DNA of 7,362 nt from Candidatus Bathyarchaeota archaeon (GTDB lineage Archaea; Thermoproteota; Bathyarchaeia; Bathyarchaeales; SOJC01): assembly GCA_030608925.1 (NCBI GenBank), contig JAUWDF010000028.1, positions 1 through 7,362 of the forward strand, read 5' to 3'. Below, piece by piece: positions 1 to 5,670 of the stretch. The position numbers and the translations under genes are program-made. The notes below the pieces were generated by a model. The model searched no databases. It saw only the letters and a list, made by a program, of their open reading frames with translations, and was not told the DNA's origin. Positions within the stretch are counted from its first letter, which is position 1, and each line of letters begins with the position of its first letter.

Positions 1-59
1 TTTTTTTCCATAATCAGCTTCACTCTTTCCTCCGCTCTTACTTGGCCAACAAGTTCATG

Positions 60-84
60 CGTCGTCCGTTCGTCGTCGTCCGTT
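60..84. repeat. Tandem duplication of an 11-base unit
   Basis: CGTCGTCCGTT occurs at 60-70 and again at 74-84, with CGT between the copies, giving a 14-base period. It lies directly before the GA microsatellite. No function can be assigned; replication slippage in a non-coding spacer is the simplest origin. Confidence 0.8.
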
Positions 85-88
85 GAAT

Positions 89-103
89 GAGAGAGAGAGA
101 GAG
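89..103. repeat. (GA)7 microsatellite
   Basis: Uninterrupted GA dinucleotides run from 89 to 103. Dinucleotide tracts this long are uncommon in prokaryotic chromosomes. This window has further ones, the GT tracts near 4608 and 5441. Confidence 0.85.
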
Positions 104-212
104 GATACCTTGGTGCTCCGGACGGAATTTGAACTCTTCTCAGCTGGGTTGGCAGTTTTTTTATTCCACCCAAAATTACCTAGGTAATAGCTGGAGAGAA
201 ATGGAAAACGAT

Positions 213-218
213 AAAAAA
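213..218 (-). terminator. Possible oligo-T terminator after the GNAT-fusion gene
   Basis: Six consecutive A on the plus strand read as TTTTTT on the minus strand, about 100 bases past the stop of the large minus-strand gene. Archaeal termination often needs only an oligo-T run without a hairpin, and I see no strong hairpin here. The distance makes the assignment tentative. Confidence 0.25.
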
Positions 219-315
219 GTATATTTTCACCTCCACAAGCCTAATATCAAATCCTCAAACGAGACATTGCGCGTTGTACATAGCTGTAGTGTTGTGTGCG
301 TCCACTCATGTATCA

Positions 316-3300
316 TCAAATGTTTTGTTGGCTGCGGAGTGCAGTTGCGACTCTATCCATGGGTCTATGGTCAGCGTTAGTGAGCGCTACATAATCCTCT
401 AGTTCAAGGCTCTTTCCCGGCTGTAGCTGGACCTTTGATATGACGAAGAGTTCCAGCATGGTGTTTCCTAAGTCCAGTGATAGTAAGGTTGATTTTTCTC
501 TGTTCCCTGCAATTACAGCGAGGCCGAGTTTCCTTCCTCTGTTTCTCACAAGCATCCATCCTTTTTCTCGTTGAACCCCGGAAACTGCGAAGCCATCATG
601 TCTCTTGAACTCGTAGATTCTGTCGTCTCTTGGAAAAACTGCCTCATTCTTCTTTAAGTCGCCTCCTACTTTTGGGGATATCCATAGGAAGCTGCTGAAG
701 CTGAAACTGGCCGGTGTAGGGTTCTCGAATCTACGTTTAATTTTGATGATGTTGCTGTGGGGTAAGGTCAGATATGAGATTGATCCCAGTGTTCCCTTGA
801 TCTCCTCTTGTTGTTGTGATTTATACGCGAATTGTATGCCTTTCCATGGGGCTTCCTCAATGAGCTTTGCTTTGTGTGATTCCTCGTGAGTTTTCGACTT
901 TTGGAAATCAAAATTCTCTCCCATGTACAGTGCCCTTACTCCTCCGGAGTAATTTTCCAGAAACACCTTCGTTCCGATGTTGGGGAAGCTTGTATCTAGC
1001 TGATTATCTTCGTCTTTTCCTAGGAAATACAGGCATCCTGCAAATTCTGCGCTGGCTTTGAAGAGGAGAAAGTCATTAGAAATCTTGAACACTGTCTTGC
1101 CCTCCTCGTTGTCCTGAACGATTCGTACTTTGGACTTTGAAGTCTTTGATAGAAGACATAGGTCCATTGGGAATTGGATTTGCTGGCTGTCAGTGGAGAG
1201 GTTGATGGTTCCTTGATGTATGCCTAAGTCTGCTTTGAGTGGAGGAATGATTGATATGTTGCTGCTGAAGGGCGTTTTCGCGTTCACTTTGCTGATCGAT
1301 ATCTTTGACGGATTAACTTTCCATCCTCTCGGTGGCTTCAGTGTAATCTTCCCTGTGGCTTCTTTGCTCCTTGAATTCGTGACTTCAAGCTTGGTCAGCA
1401 ATTCGGTGCTGTCATACAGCAGGCTTTTCGCTAGTTTCATGTTGAAGAGGGGTTGTGATCTTACAATCTCGTCTTTGGGGTTGAGAGCTCTCTCGATTAA
1501 AGACTGCCATCTCCTGCGAATGGTCTGCCAGTCTCCTTTCTCGAGAACATAGTAGAGTTCTGAGGTGCAGGCTGATTGGCCTGGCTTGATTTCACCTAGA
1601 GCATATTCTGGAAGGAAGAGTGATTGATCGCCGATTCTGATCTTTGAAAGTTTCTTCTTTGACCATATCCGCCCGAAGCAGAAATCCTCATCGTGATTCT
1701 GAAAGGCTATCCACGATTCTCCATATTTGTCAGGTTCCATGGGGAGATCTGACTCTGAGACTGGGAACTCTATCATTTCGTGTTCCATAATTTCTTCTAA
1801 AGGGACAATCATTGTATAGTTGAATCTCTCTCCGCTGGCTCTTCCAGAGATGCGGACGCGCACTTCGTAGGTTGCCTCGGGGTTCACATTGACTATTCTG
1901 ACATGTTCTTTGATCAGTGAAACGCCTGTGTAGAATGTTAACATCCTGGTCATCTTGAGACCAGATTTGTCTTGATGCATCCTTGAAAGCGTTATTTCAA
2001 GGCTTTCCGGGTTCTGGTGGATCTCGTAGTCGTACTCGATTGGTCTCACGAATCCGAAGGGTGGTCCCACCCTGATCTCTCCTTGACTCCAGATCCTCCG
2101 CTTTCCATACCTGGCGTTCTTGTATGTGATTGCTAACCGTGCCCCTCTCAGCTGAACTTCAGCGGAGAGATTTTCAGTCTCGATGATTACTGCTTTTCCC
2201 TGTTTCGTGTCCTCTACTGAGGCAACGATGCCTCCTGGTCTCAGGCACTTAGCGAAAACCGTGTTGGTCTTGGTCTTTACGTGGACTCCGTGAACTTTGC
2301 CTCTGGCGAATATGCTGAATGGGATGGTTGAAGTTAGCTGATCCTCATCAATCTTTATACCAATTGTGCAGCCGAAGTGGCTCTTCCCAGAGATTTCCAT
2401 TGGAATGCGGTTATTGCCTAGGGAGAGCCTGTGATCTTCATCGATGAGGAAGATATGTCCCTTGAAGGTTTCTTCTGAGTTGTTGAAGGCATTCAGCTGT
2501 ATTTTACCAGTTGTCCCAGGGGTGACAGCGATGTTTTCTGGTTGAGTACTGAACTCGAGCAGGGGTAGTATGCGCATCCCGATTTCAAGGGGTACCAATT
2601 CACCGTTGACAATCAGGTTGGCTTTGATTGATTTCTGCTTTCGCGTTATGTCGGGGACTTCGATCTCCGGGTTCACTGTAAACTTAGCGTTGAGTATGAT
2701 TGAAGCGTTGTTCTTAACTCTGAAGGCTTGTTGCGTACTTGTTGAGAAAATCAGGCCCTCGAAGCCTGTCAGGAACATTGATCCTTCAATGGGGTTTTGG
2801 GTGTCGTTTCTGACCTCAATTGTGAGTTCTTGCTCCAGTCCTGTGATTACTTTGTGTTTCCCGAGTCTGCAGGTTATCTTTAGGTGTTTGCCATCGAAGG
2901 TTTGTTCGATGCCTGATATGCCTTTGCCGTATCGGTCAACCCAGACATTGAGGTGGTCCTCTCCTTTTGAGAATTCGTATGGGAAGACTTCCATCTCACC
3001 GAACTTATGGCTGTCTGGGGTAAGTTGCAGGTTTCGTGTCTGTGATGAGTACCAGTCATGCTTCTTGAAGAATTCTCGTGCGAAGGGGAGGCGTAATATT
3101 CCCGGGATGTAATCCTCCATTCCAACGCTTGTCTCTGGTACCCAGAACATGCCACATTTCTTGTATAGGGGTACAGCTCGCAGGTTGCCAGCCCAAGTGT
3201 TCAGATCCACCCGTCTCAAGTTGTTCTTTGATGCTTCTTGAAGCGCTTTTAGGAGTAAGGCTTTGCCATGTCCCTGGCTCAGATAGTCCGGGTGAACTCC

Positions 3301-3579
3301 TAGTACTCCGATGTAAGCCGCCTCTGCGTCTTCATAATGAGGGTGAACGGTGCAGATCCCCGTGAAATTGCCTTTGTGGGTTGAAATTAGAATGCAGATA
3401 CTCCTAACCCCGACTGGGAAAGAGTCGAGCACCCTTTCAGCTGTATAGGGAACACCTCCGGTGAAGCCTCCTGGCCAGAGGCCTTCCTTGTCAAAAGAAT
3501 TGAAAAGCTCCGCTAGCTTCGAAGCATCTTCGTGTCGGAACTCAATGATTTTCATAGCAGATTTCCGCCTTTTGCTCAT
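316..3579 (-). CDS. GNAT acetyltransferase fused to a long multi-domain beta-rich tail
   Basis: 1087 residues. Residues 9-160 form a GNAT (Gcn5-related) acetyl-CoA-dependent N-acetyltransferase. The acetyl-CoA loop is visible as LGVHPDYLSQGHGKAL (93-108), with the Q-x-x-G-x-A signature at Q102, G105 and A107. Motif B follows as NLRAVPLYKKCGM (132-144). A lone GNAT enzyme has about 150-180 residues, so roughly 900 residues are additional. These read as beta-rich modules: 240-330 and 340-440 resemble Ig-like/NEW3-type sandwiches, 450-700 and 830-1065 resemble galactose-mutarotase-like or glycosidase-associated sandwiches, and 720-810 is NEW3-like around PPRGWKVNPSKI (749-760). No signal peptide or membrane segment is seen, so it is probably cytosolic. 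The ATG at 3579 is chosen because GAGGATC lies 7 bases upstream; M9 (3555) is an alternative that would begin right at the GNAT fold. The substrate is unknown; a sugar or amine is only a guess. GNAT call firm, tail domains tentative. Confidence 0.9.
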   Translation of the reverse strand: MSKRRKSAMKIIEFRHEDASKLAELFNSFDKEGLWPGGFTGGVPYTAERVLDSFPVGVRSICILISTHKGNFTGICTVHPHYEDAEAAYIGVLGVHPDYLSQGHGKALLLKALQEASKNNLRRVDLNTWAGNLRAVPLYKKCGMFWVPETSVGMEDYIPGILRLPFAREFFKKHDWYSSQTRNLQLTPDSHKFGEMEVFPYEFSKGEDHLNVWVDRYGKGISGIEQTFDGKHLKITCRLGKHKVITGLEQELTIEVRNDTQNPIEGSMFLTGFEGLIFSTSTQQAFRVKNNASIILNAKFTVNPEIEVPDITRKQKSIKANLIVNGELVPLEIGMRILPLLEFSTQPENIAVTPGTTGKIQLNAFNNSEETFKGHIFLIDEDHRLSLGNNRIPMEISGKSHFGCTIGIKIDEDQLTSTIPFSIFARGKVHGVHVKTKTNTVFAKCLRPGGIVASVEDTKQGKAVIIETENLSAEVQLRGARLAITYKNARYGKRRIWSQGEIRVGPPFGFVRPIEYDYEIHQNPESLEITLSRMHQDKSGLKMTRMLTFYTGVSLIKEHVRIVNVNPEATYEVRVRISGRASGERFNYTMIVPLEEIMEHEMIEFPVSESDLPMEPDKYGESWIAFQNHDEDFCFGRIWSKKKLSKIRIGDQSLFLPEYALGEIKPGQSACTSELYYVLEKGDWQTIRRRWQSLIERALNPKDEIVRSQPLFNMKLAKSLLYDSTELLTKLEVTNSRSKEATGKITLKPPRGWKVNPSKISISKVNAKTPFSSNISIIPPLKADLGIHQGTINLSTDSQQIQFPMDLCLLSKTSKSKVRIVQDNEEGKTVFKISNDFLLFKASAEFAGCLYFLGKDEDNQLDTSFPNIGTKVFLENYSGGVRALYMGENFDFQKSKTHEESHKAKLIEEAPWKGIQFAYKSQQQEEIKGTLGSISYLTLPHSNIIKIKRRFENPTPASFSFSSFLWISPKVGGDLKKNEAVFPRDDRIYEFKRHDGFAVSGVQREKGWMLVRNRGRKLGLAVIAGNREKSTLLSLDLGNTMLELFVISKVQLQPGKSLELEDYVALTNADHRPMDRVATALRSQQNI

Positions 3580-3586
3580 TCTTAGC

Positions 3587-3593
3587 GATCCTC
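3587..3593 (-). promoter_or_regulatory. Shine-Dalgarno site of the GNAT-fusion gene
   Basis: On the minus strand GAGGATC ends 7 bases before the ATG at 3579. It contains the GAGG core complementary to the archaeal 16S 3' end. It supports the upstream ATG over the internal M9 codon, which is preceded only by the weaker GGCGGA. Confidence 0.65.
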
Positions 3594-3600
3594 ATGTACA

Positions 3601-3621
3601 GCGCGTATACGCACGCGCATG
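3601..3621. repeat. 21-base alternating purine-pyrimidine tract with a palindromic core
   Basis: Purine and pyrimidine alternate without a break from 3601 to 3621, mostly as GC, GT and AT steps. Inside it GCGTATACGC (3603-3612) is a perfect 10-base palindrome. It sits 22-42 bases upstream of the GNAT-fusion start, in the likely 5' leader or initiation zone. It could be a regulator-binding site or a Z-DNA-prone segment; the sequence alone cannot separate these. Confidence 0.6.
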
Positions 3622-3633
3622 ATGAGAGGAGTG

Positions 3634-3671
3634 GTGACCCATTAATTTAGGATGTTGGTAAAAATGGTCAC
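3634..3671 (-). promoter_or_regulatory. Possible promoter region of the GNAT-fusion gene framed by an inverted repeat
   Basis: GTGACCCATT (3634-3643) and AATGGTCAC (3663-3671) form an imperfect inverted repeat. Between and overlapping the arms is an AT-rich stretch (CTAAATTAAT on the minus strand) that could act as a TATA element about 65-70 bases upstream of the ATG at 3579. Further upstream the palindrome TGATCA occurs twice, at 3677-3682 and 3692-3697, 15 bases apart and each preceded by GC. An operator-like arrangement is possible but the promoter match is weak. Confidence 0.3.
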
Positions 3672-3734
3672 TTGGCTGATCACATCCTCGCTGATCAGGA
3701 AAAACAGAATTCTCTCCTCGATCATGCATGCCAC

Positions 3735-3747
3735 CATACGCGCGCAT
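3735..3747. repeat. Alternating purine-pyrimidine tract downstream of the 76-residue ORF
   Basis: CATACGCGCGCAT alternates purine and pyrimidine for 13 bases, just past the stop (3751-3753) of the minus-strand hypothetical gene. It shares an ATGCGCG-type core with the tracts at 3601-3621 and 6331-6347. Confidence 0.5.
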
Positions 3748-3750
3748 CTT

Positions 3751-3981
3751 TCAATGGAGCAGGACTTTAAGTCTTGAAGATTTGGTTCTCTTAAATTCTA
3801 ATCGCTCACATTCATGAAAAACCATAAAAGCTGTAAGCTCTTCGCGAATTGCATCAAGAGCGTCTCCCTCGTCCTTCTTAGTTAAACTCAGTTCCAAGTT
3901 AGCCAAGGTCAGTGTGCAAGATTTGCGATCTACTTTAGGATCTAGGCGACCGACGATCTTATTGACCCAAATGATGGGCAT
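3751..3981 (-). CDS. Hypothetical protein, 76 residues
   Basis: I do not recognise this protein. It begins MPIIWVNKIVGRLDPKVD, continues with a strand-like segment (SCTLTLANLELSLTK, 21-35), a probable acidic helix (DEGDALDAIREELTAFMVF, 37-55) and a basic tail. There are two cysteines (22 and 58) but no CxxC pair, signal peptide or membrane segment. The ATG is embedded in a run with overlapping ATG triplets in all three frames, and no Shine-Dalgarno match is seen upstream. It lies on the same strand as the GNAT fusion, 171 bases upstream, so co-transcription is possible but not indicated. The alternating charged helix and sensible hydrophobic pattern favour a real small gene, but an accidental open frame cannot be excluded. 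Confidence 0.4.
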   Translation of the reverse strand: MPIIWVNKIVGRLDPKVDRKSCTLTLANLELSLTKKDEGDALDAIREELTAFMVFHECERLEFKRTKSSRLKVLLH

Positions 3982-3992
3982 GCATGCATGTG
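3978..3992. repeat. Alternating purine-pyrimidine GCAT tract at a putative gene start
   Basis: GCATGCATGCATGTG alternates purine and pyrimidine for 15 bases and overlaps the proposed ATG (3979-3981) of the 76-residue minus-strand gene. On the minus strand it presents ATG triplets four bases apart in three different frames; only the last opens the 76-residue frame. Confidence 0.6.
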
Positions 3993-4273
3993 GAAAGTGG
4001 CGTCAGCGTTTAGATGACAAGCAGCTGATTTATCAGCCATTCTTCACCCTCGCTTGGAATCAGACTGAAAATAAAACCCAAGCGATGGGTTATTCAAGGT
4101 GGGAATCAGAAGTCTTACACTATAGTAGCAAGAAATCAATATAGGTTAAAACTACGAGGGGTAAAATAGACCCTTAGATTTACCCCTTGCCAATAAGTAA
4201 GGTTTGAGAACGAATCTACTATTTGCACACGCACAAGCACAACCATTATTGTTCAGCTAACTTCTTTGTCAGT
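3993..4273. other. Intergenic region between the 76-residue ORF and the zinc-ribbon gene
   Basis: This 281-base stretch holds no supported gene. It contains a short inverted repeat, GCTGAT TT ATCAGC (4024-4037), which would lie upstream of the 76-residue gene and might be an operator. It also contains the hairpin at 4157-4187. A plus-strand open frame ending at 4144 begins inside the 76-residue gene and shows no coding character or ribosome binding site. Confidence 0.5.
4157..4187. repeat. Hairpin with perfect 9-base arms, GGGGTAAA type
   Basis: AGGGGTAAA (4157-4165) and TTTACCCCT (4179-4187) are perfect inverted repeats around a 13-base loop. It lies 86 bases past the stop of the zinc-ribbon gene and about 176 bases upstream of the 76-residue gene, so it could end the first transcript or mark a control region for the second. 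No U-tract follows directly on the minus strand, which argues against a standard hairpin-plus-U terminator. It shares GGGGTAAA on the minus strand with the elements at 4608-4638 and, with one extra T, 5441-5482. Confidence 0.7.
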
Positions 4274-4468
4274 TTATGCACCCTTTTCAAGGTGATCATG
4301 GTACTTGGGTTTCGACTCCTCGTGGAAATATTCTCTGGTTTTAACTTCTTTTTTCTTTATTGTTTTATTACACCAAGGGCAGTCCCTCGGCAGTTCTGCA
4401 CCCATGTCCCACTGAAACTGGGTAAGGCTGACGTTCCGCTTACAGGTCGGACATTGTTTAATTCCCAA
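4274..4468 (-). CDS. Small four-cysteine zinc-ribbon-like protein, 64 residues
   Basis: The protein carries two CPxC knuckles, C6-P-T-C9 and C30-P-W-C33, separated by 20 residues, which is the layout of a zinc ribbon binding one zinc. The second half (34-64) is short, basic then acidic, and looks helical or disordered. Such mini zinc ribbons in archaea can bind nucleic acid or protein partners; the partner here is unknown. The frame opens with TTG at 4468, after an in-frame TAA 18 bases upstream (minus strand). AGGGG lies about 10 bases upstream and gives modest ribosome-binding support. A TATA-like AATAAATA (4545-4552) stands about 80 bases upstream. The cysteine pattern makes it a credible gene despite its size and rare start codon. 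Confidence 0.65.
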   Translation of the reverse strand: MGIKQCPTCKRNVSLTQFQWDMGAELPRDCPWCNKTIKKKEVKTREYFHEESKPKYHDHLEKGA

Positions 4469-4544
4469 AATTCTATTGCCCCTTTAAGTTTTGAATTATG
4501 AGCCTACCTAAGCTAGCTCGTTAAACATATTATGGGCTATTAGG

Positions 4545-4552
4545 TATTTATT
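4545..4552 (-). promoter_or_regulatory. TATA-like box for the zinc-ribbon gene
   Basis: On the minus strand the octamer is AATAAATA. Initiation about 25 bases downstream would fall near 4520 and give a leader of about 50 bases to the TTG start at 4468. No clear BRE purine run precedes it, so confidence is low. Confidence 0.3.
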
Positions 4553-4607
4553 CAAGTCGTTGAAAGAAAGGAAAATTGAATATTTTCGTAGTAATTGGGT
4601 TTGGGTT

Positions 4608-4638
4608 TGTGTGTGTGGGATTAAAATTTACCCCCCCC
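4608..4638. repeat. GT tract, G-run, ATTAAAATTTA, C-run element (copy 1)
   Basis: A TGTGTGTGTG tract is followed by GGG, the core ATTAAAATTTA (4620-4630) and eight C (4631-4638). The G and C runs pair around the core, and TAAA/TTTA inside it can extend the stem. It lies 28 bases beyond the stop of the 144-residue TIGR04076-like gene and about 140 bases ahead of the zinc-ribbon start. It has the same order and orientation as copy 2 at 5441-5482, so the two copies form direct repeats around the TIGR04076 pair. Confidence 0.75.
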
Positions 4639-4666
4639 AGTCTTCTATCATCTATTCTGCCGTATC

Positions 4667-5101
4667 TTACGGCTTTGGTTTGAGATTTTCTAGTGCTTTC
4701 TCGATTGCCTGTTCAGCCTCCTTATATTTCCGTGCTTGAGTCAGCTTCCAGCACAAATCGCAAAAATGTTTGGTAGTTTTAGTGGCTCTCCCATCAAGTC
4801 TCGCCCAGTTGTACTTCGAGTACATCCTTGACAGGTTCCATGTTTCTTCGCTACCTAGGACAAAGACCACTCTATTGTCTTGCTTTTTATTAAAACTGCA
4901 TCCAGGGCAGCTAAGATGGCTAGTTGTGCGTTGTTGCCTTTGTATTTGTGTGACTTGTGCTGTGAATGCGGATAACGCTACATAACATATTGGACCCTTC
5001 ACCGCGCTTACGTTTGTTCCGTCAATTATGAATTCGTCGTTGATTTGAAATCCTGCAGGACATTTGCCGAATATCCTACTGGGTCCTATTCGCACTCTCA
5101 T
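4667..5101 (-). CDS. TIGR04076-like protein with a cysteine-containing C-terminal extension
   Basis: 144 residues. Residues 1-83 follow the TIGR04076 plan: a first strand, GKCPAGFQINDEF (12-24), a Cys before a helix (C39, CYVALSAFTAQV), and a late cysteine-proline followed by a hydrophobic strand (SCPGC 64-68, RVVFVLGS 77-84). The family is uncharacterised and usually about 85-95 residues long. The extra 60 residues include FCDLCWKL (113-120) and a charged helix (123-141). The usual CPDP is CPGC here, so two CxxC pairs, C65/C68 and C114/C117, could bind a metal. That pairing is my inference. The start ATG overlaps the upstream gene's TGA as ATGA, and GGGAGGATC ends 6 bases before it, indicating translational coupling. 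No secretion signal is seen. Confidence 0.8.
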   Translation of the reverse strand: MRVRIGPSRIFGKCPAGFQINDEFIIDGTNVSAVKGPICYVALSAFTAQVTQIQRQQRTTSHLSCPGCSFNKKQDNRVVFVLGSEETWNLSRMYSKYNWARLDGRATKTTKHFCDLCWKLTQARKYKEAEQAIEKALENLKPKP

Positions 5102-5367
5102 TGTGTTGATCCTCCCTTTGTAATTTCAAATATCACGTTTCCGCCAAGTCCCGTGGCAGGATCTGGGCATGAGGTTAAAATTTGCTCTCCTTGTGTGATT
5201 CTGGACATATTGGACAAGATTGCACTCAATGCGAAGATGCAGAGATTTTTAGATTGTTCCTTATTGACACATGCGTTGGTAAGGTCAACAATGATTTCAT
5301 CACCTAAAATGTACCCAGCATTGCATTTACCTGTTACCTGAACAACTTTTGCACTTGCTATCTTCAT
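5098..5367 (-). CDS. TIGR04076 family protein, 89 residues
   Basis: A typical-length member of the uncharacterised TIGR04076 family. Visible landmarks are GKCNAGYILGDE (13-24), LCIFALSAIL (42-51), SCPDP (66-70) and the closing strand NVIFEI (77-82). The conserved cysteines C15, C43 and C67 suggest a role in metal binding or structure, but no biochemical activity is established that I know of. The start is set at the ATG at 5367, because GGTGA (part of AAGGTGA) ends 7 bases before it and the protein then begins like other family members. A longer reading from a TTG at 5400 adds 11 residues without ribosome-site support. It is first in a two-gene operon and overlaps the downstream paralogue by four bases. 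The pair looks like a duplication in which the second copy gained a tail. Confidence 0.85.
   Translation of the reverse strand: MKIASAKVVQVTGKCNAGYILGDEIIVDLTNACVNKEQSKNLCIFALSAILSNMSRITQGEQILTSCPDPATGLGGNVIFEITKGGSTQ
5108..5116 (-). promoter_or_regulatory. Shine-Dalgarno site inside the first TIGR04076 gene
   Basis: GGGAGGATC on the minus strand ends 6 bases before the ATG at 5101, inside the last codons of the upstream gene. Together with the ATGA overlap it indicates re-initiation or coupled translation of the second gene. Confidence 0.75.
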
Positions 5368-5374
5368 GGTTGTT

Positions 5375-5381
5375 TCACCTT
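5375..5381 (-). promoter_or_regulatory. Shine-Dalgarno site that decides the first TIGR04076 start
   Basis: AAGGTGA on the minus strand ends 7 bases before the ATG at 5367 and matches the GGTGA part of the archaeal consensus. No such site precedes the in-frame TTG at 5400, so the ATG is preferred. The AT-rich stretch just upstream (about 5401-5412, ATTATTAAT on the minus strand) could be the TATA region of a short-leader transcript. Confidence 0.6.
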
Positions 5382-5440
5382 CAACTAAGATGTTTGACAA
5401 ATTAATAATAGATTATCTTTGAATTTGGCGGACCCAAAAG

Positions 5441-5482
5441 TGTGTGTGTGTGTGGGGGGGATTAAAATTTAACCCCCACACA
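5441..5482. repeat. GT tract and 10-base-arm hairpin element (copy 2)
   Basis: A GT tract (5441-5453) leads into seven G, the core ATTAAAATTTA (5461-5471) and CCCCCACACA. TGTGTGGGGG (5449-5458) and CCCCCACACA (5473-5482) are perfect 10-base inverted repeats with a 14-base loop. It is upstream of the TIGR04076 pair and in the same orientation as copy 1 at 4608-4638, which lies downstream of the pair. The interior reads TTAAATTTTAAT on the minus strand and could also act as a TATA-like element about 95 bases before the ATG. Confidence 0.8.
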
Positions 5483-5495
5483 ATTTAATTGACCC

Positions 5496-5565
5496 AATCT
5501 AATCCAATCAAGTCAATTTGCTTAGACAATCTAAACAACCCAACCATTGCCAGCTAATCTAACCA
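5496..5565. repeat. Three spaced AATCTAA motifs
   Basis: AATCTAATCC (5496), AATCTAAACA (5528) and AATCTAACCA (5556) share AATCTAA with starts 32 and 28 bases apart, close to three helical turns. The stretch is strikingly poor in G on the plus strand. It could be a set of regulator sites in the divergent control region, or merely compositional bias. Confidence 0.4.
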
Positions 5566-5670
5566 ACCGAATGGGTGTATATGCGCGCTCATTTGATAAA
5601 CTGACATGTTGAGTATACCTAGTCGATCAAATAACCTATGAAATCGTAATTAGAAACAATCGCAAAGTTA

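Larger units (their letters stand above)
1..315. other. Non-coding start of window, rich in simple repeats
   Basis: No convincing gene is visible. A 97-residue open frame beginning at 87 starts inside a GA repeat, has biased low-complexity composition and runs antisense into the end of the neighbouring minus-strand gene, so it is not called. The stretch holds a T7 run at 1-7, a direct duplication of CGTCGTCCGTT, a (GA)7 tract and A/T-rich runs. It forms the 3' flank of the large GNAT-fusion gene, whose stop codon is at 316-318. Confidence 0.6.

Noticed and set aside
87..380. Plus-strand open frame of 97 residues
   Set aside because: It starts in a GA repeat, has no ribosome site, has cysteine/serine-rich biased composition and overlaps the 3' end of the well-supported GNAT fusion on the other strand.
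1220..3112. Plus-strand open frames of 110 and 180 residues opposite the GNAT fusion
   Set aside because: They lie wholly antisense to a 1087-residue gene with a clear domain signature, and their sequences show no motif or coding pattern of their own.
3619..3697. C/D-box guide RNA candidate (ATGATGA at 3619, CTGA at 3676 and 3691)
   Set aside because: A C-box-like and D-box-like pair exists, but there is no internal D'/C' pair at proper spacing and no closing terminal stem.
3914..4144. Plus-strand open frame of 76 residues
   Set aside because: It is antisense to the start of the minus-strand hypothetical, lacks a ribosome site, and the composition of its product looks random.
4223..4501. 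Plus-strand hydrophobic open frame of 92 residues
   Set aside because: The opposite strand encodes two CPxC knuckles at zinc-ribbon spacing, a much stronger coding signal.
4631..4638. C8 run and the G7 run (5454-5460) as assembly errors
   Set aside because: Their lengths could be miscounted, but both are intergenic and embedded in a shared, hairpin-forming context, so the elements themselves are unlikely to be artefacts.
4608..5482. Composite transposon made of the two direct repeat elements
   Set aside because: No transposase or recombinase is encoded between or near the copies, and no target-site duplication is visible. The repeats are kept as a finding but not called a mobile element.
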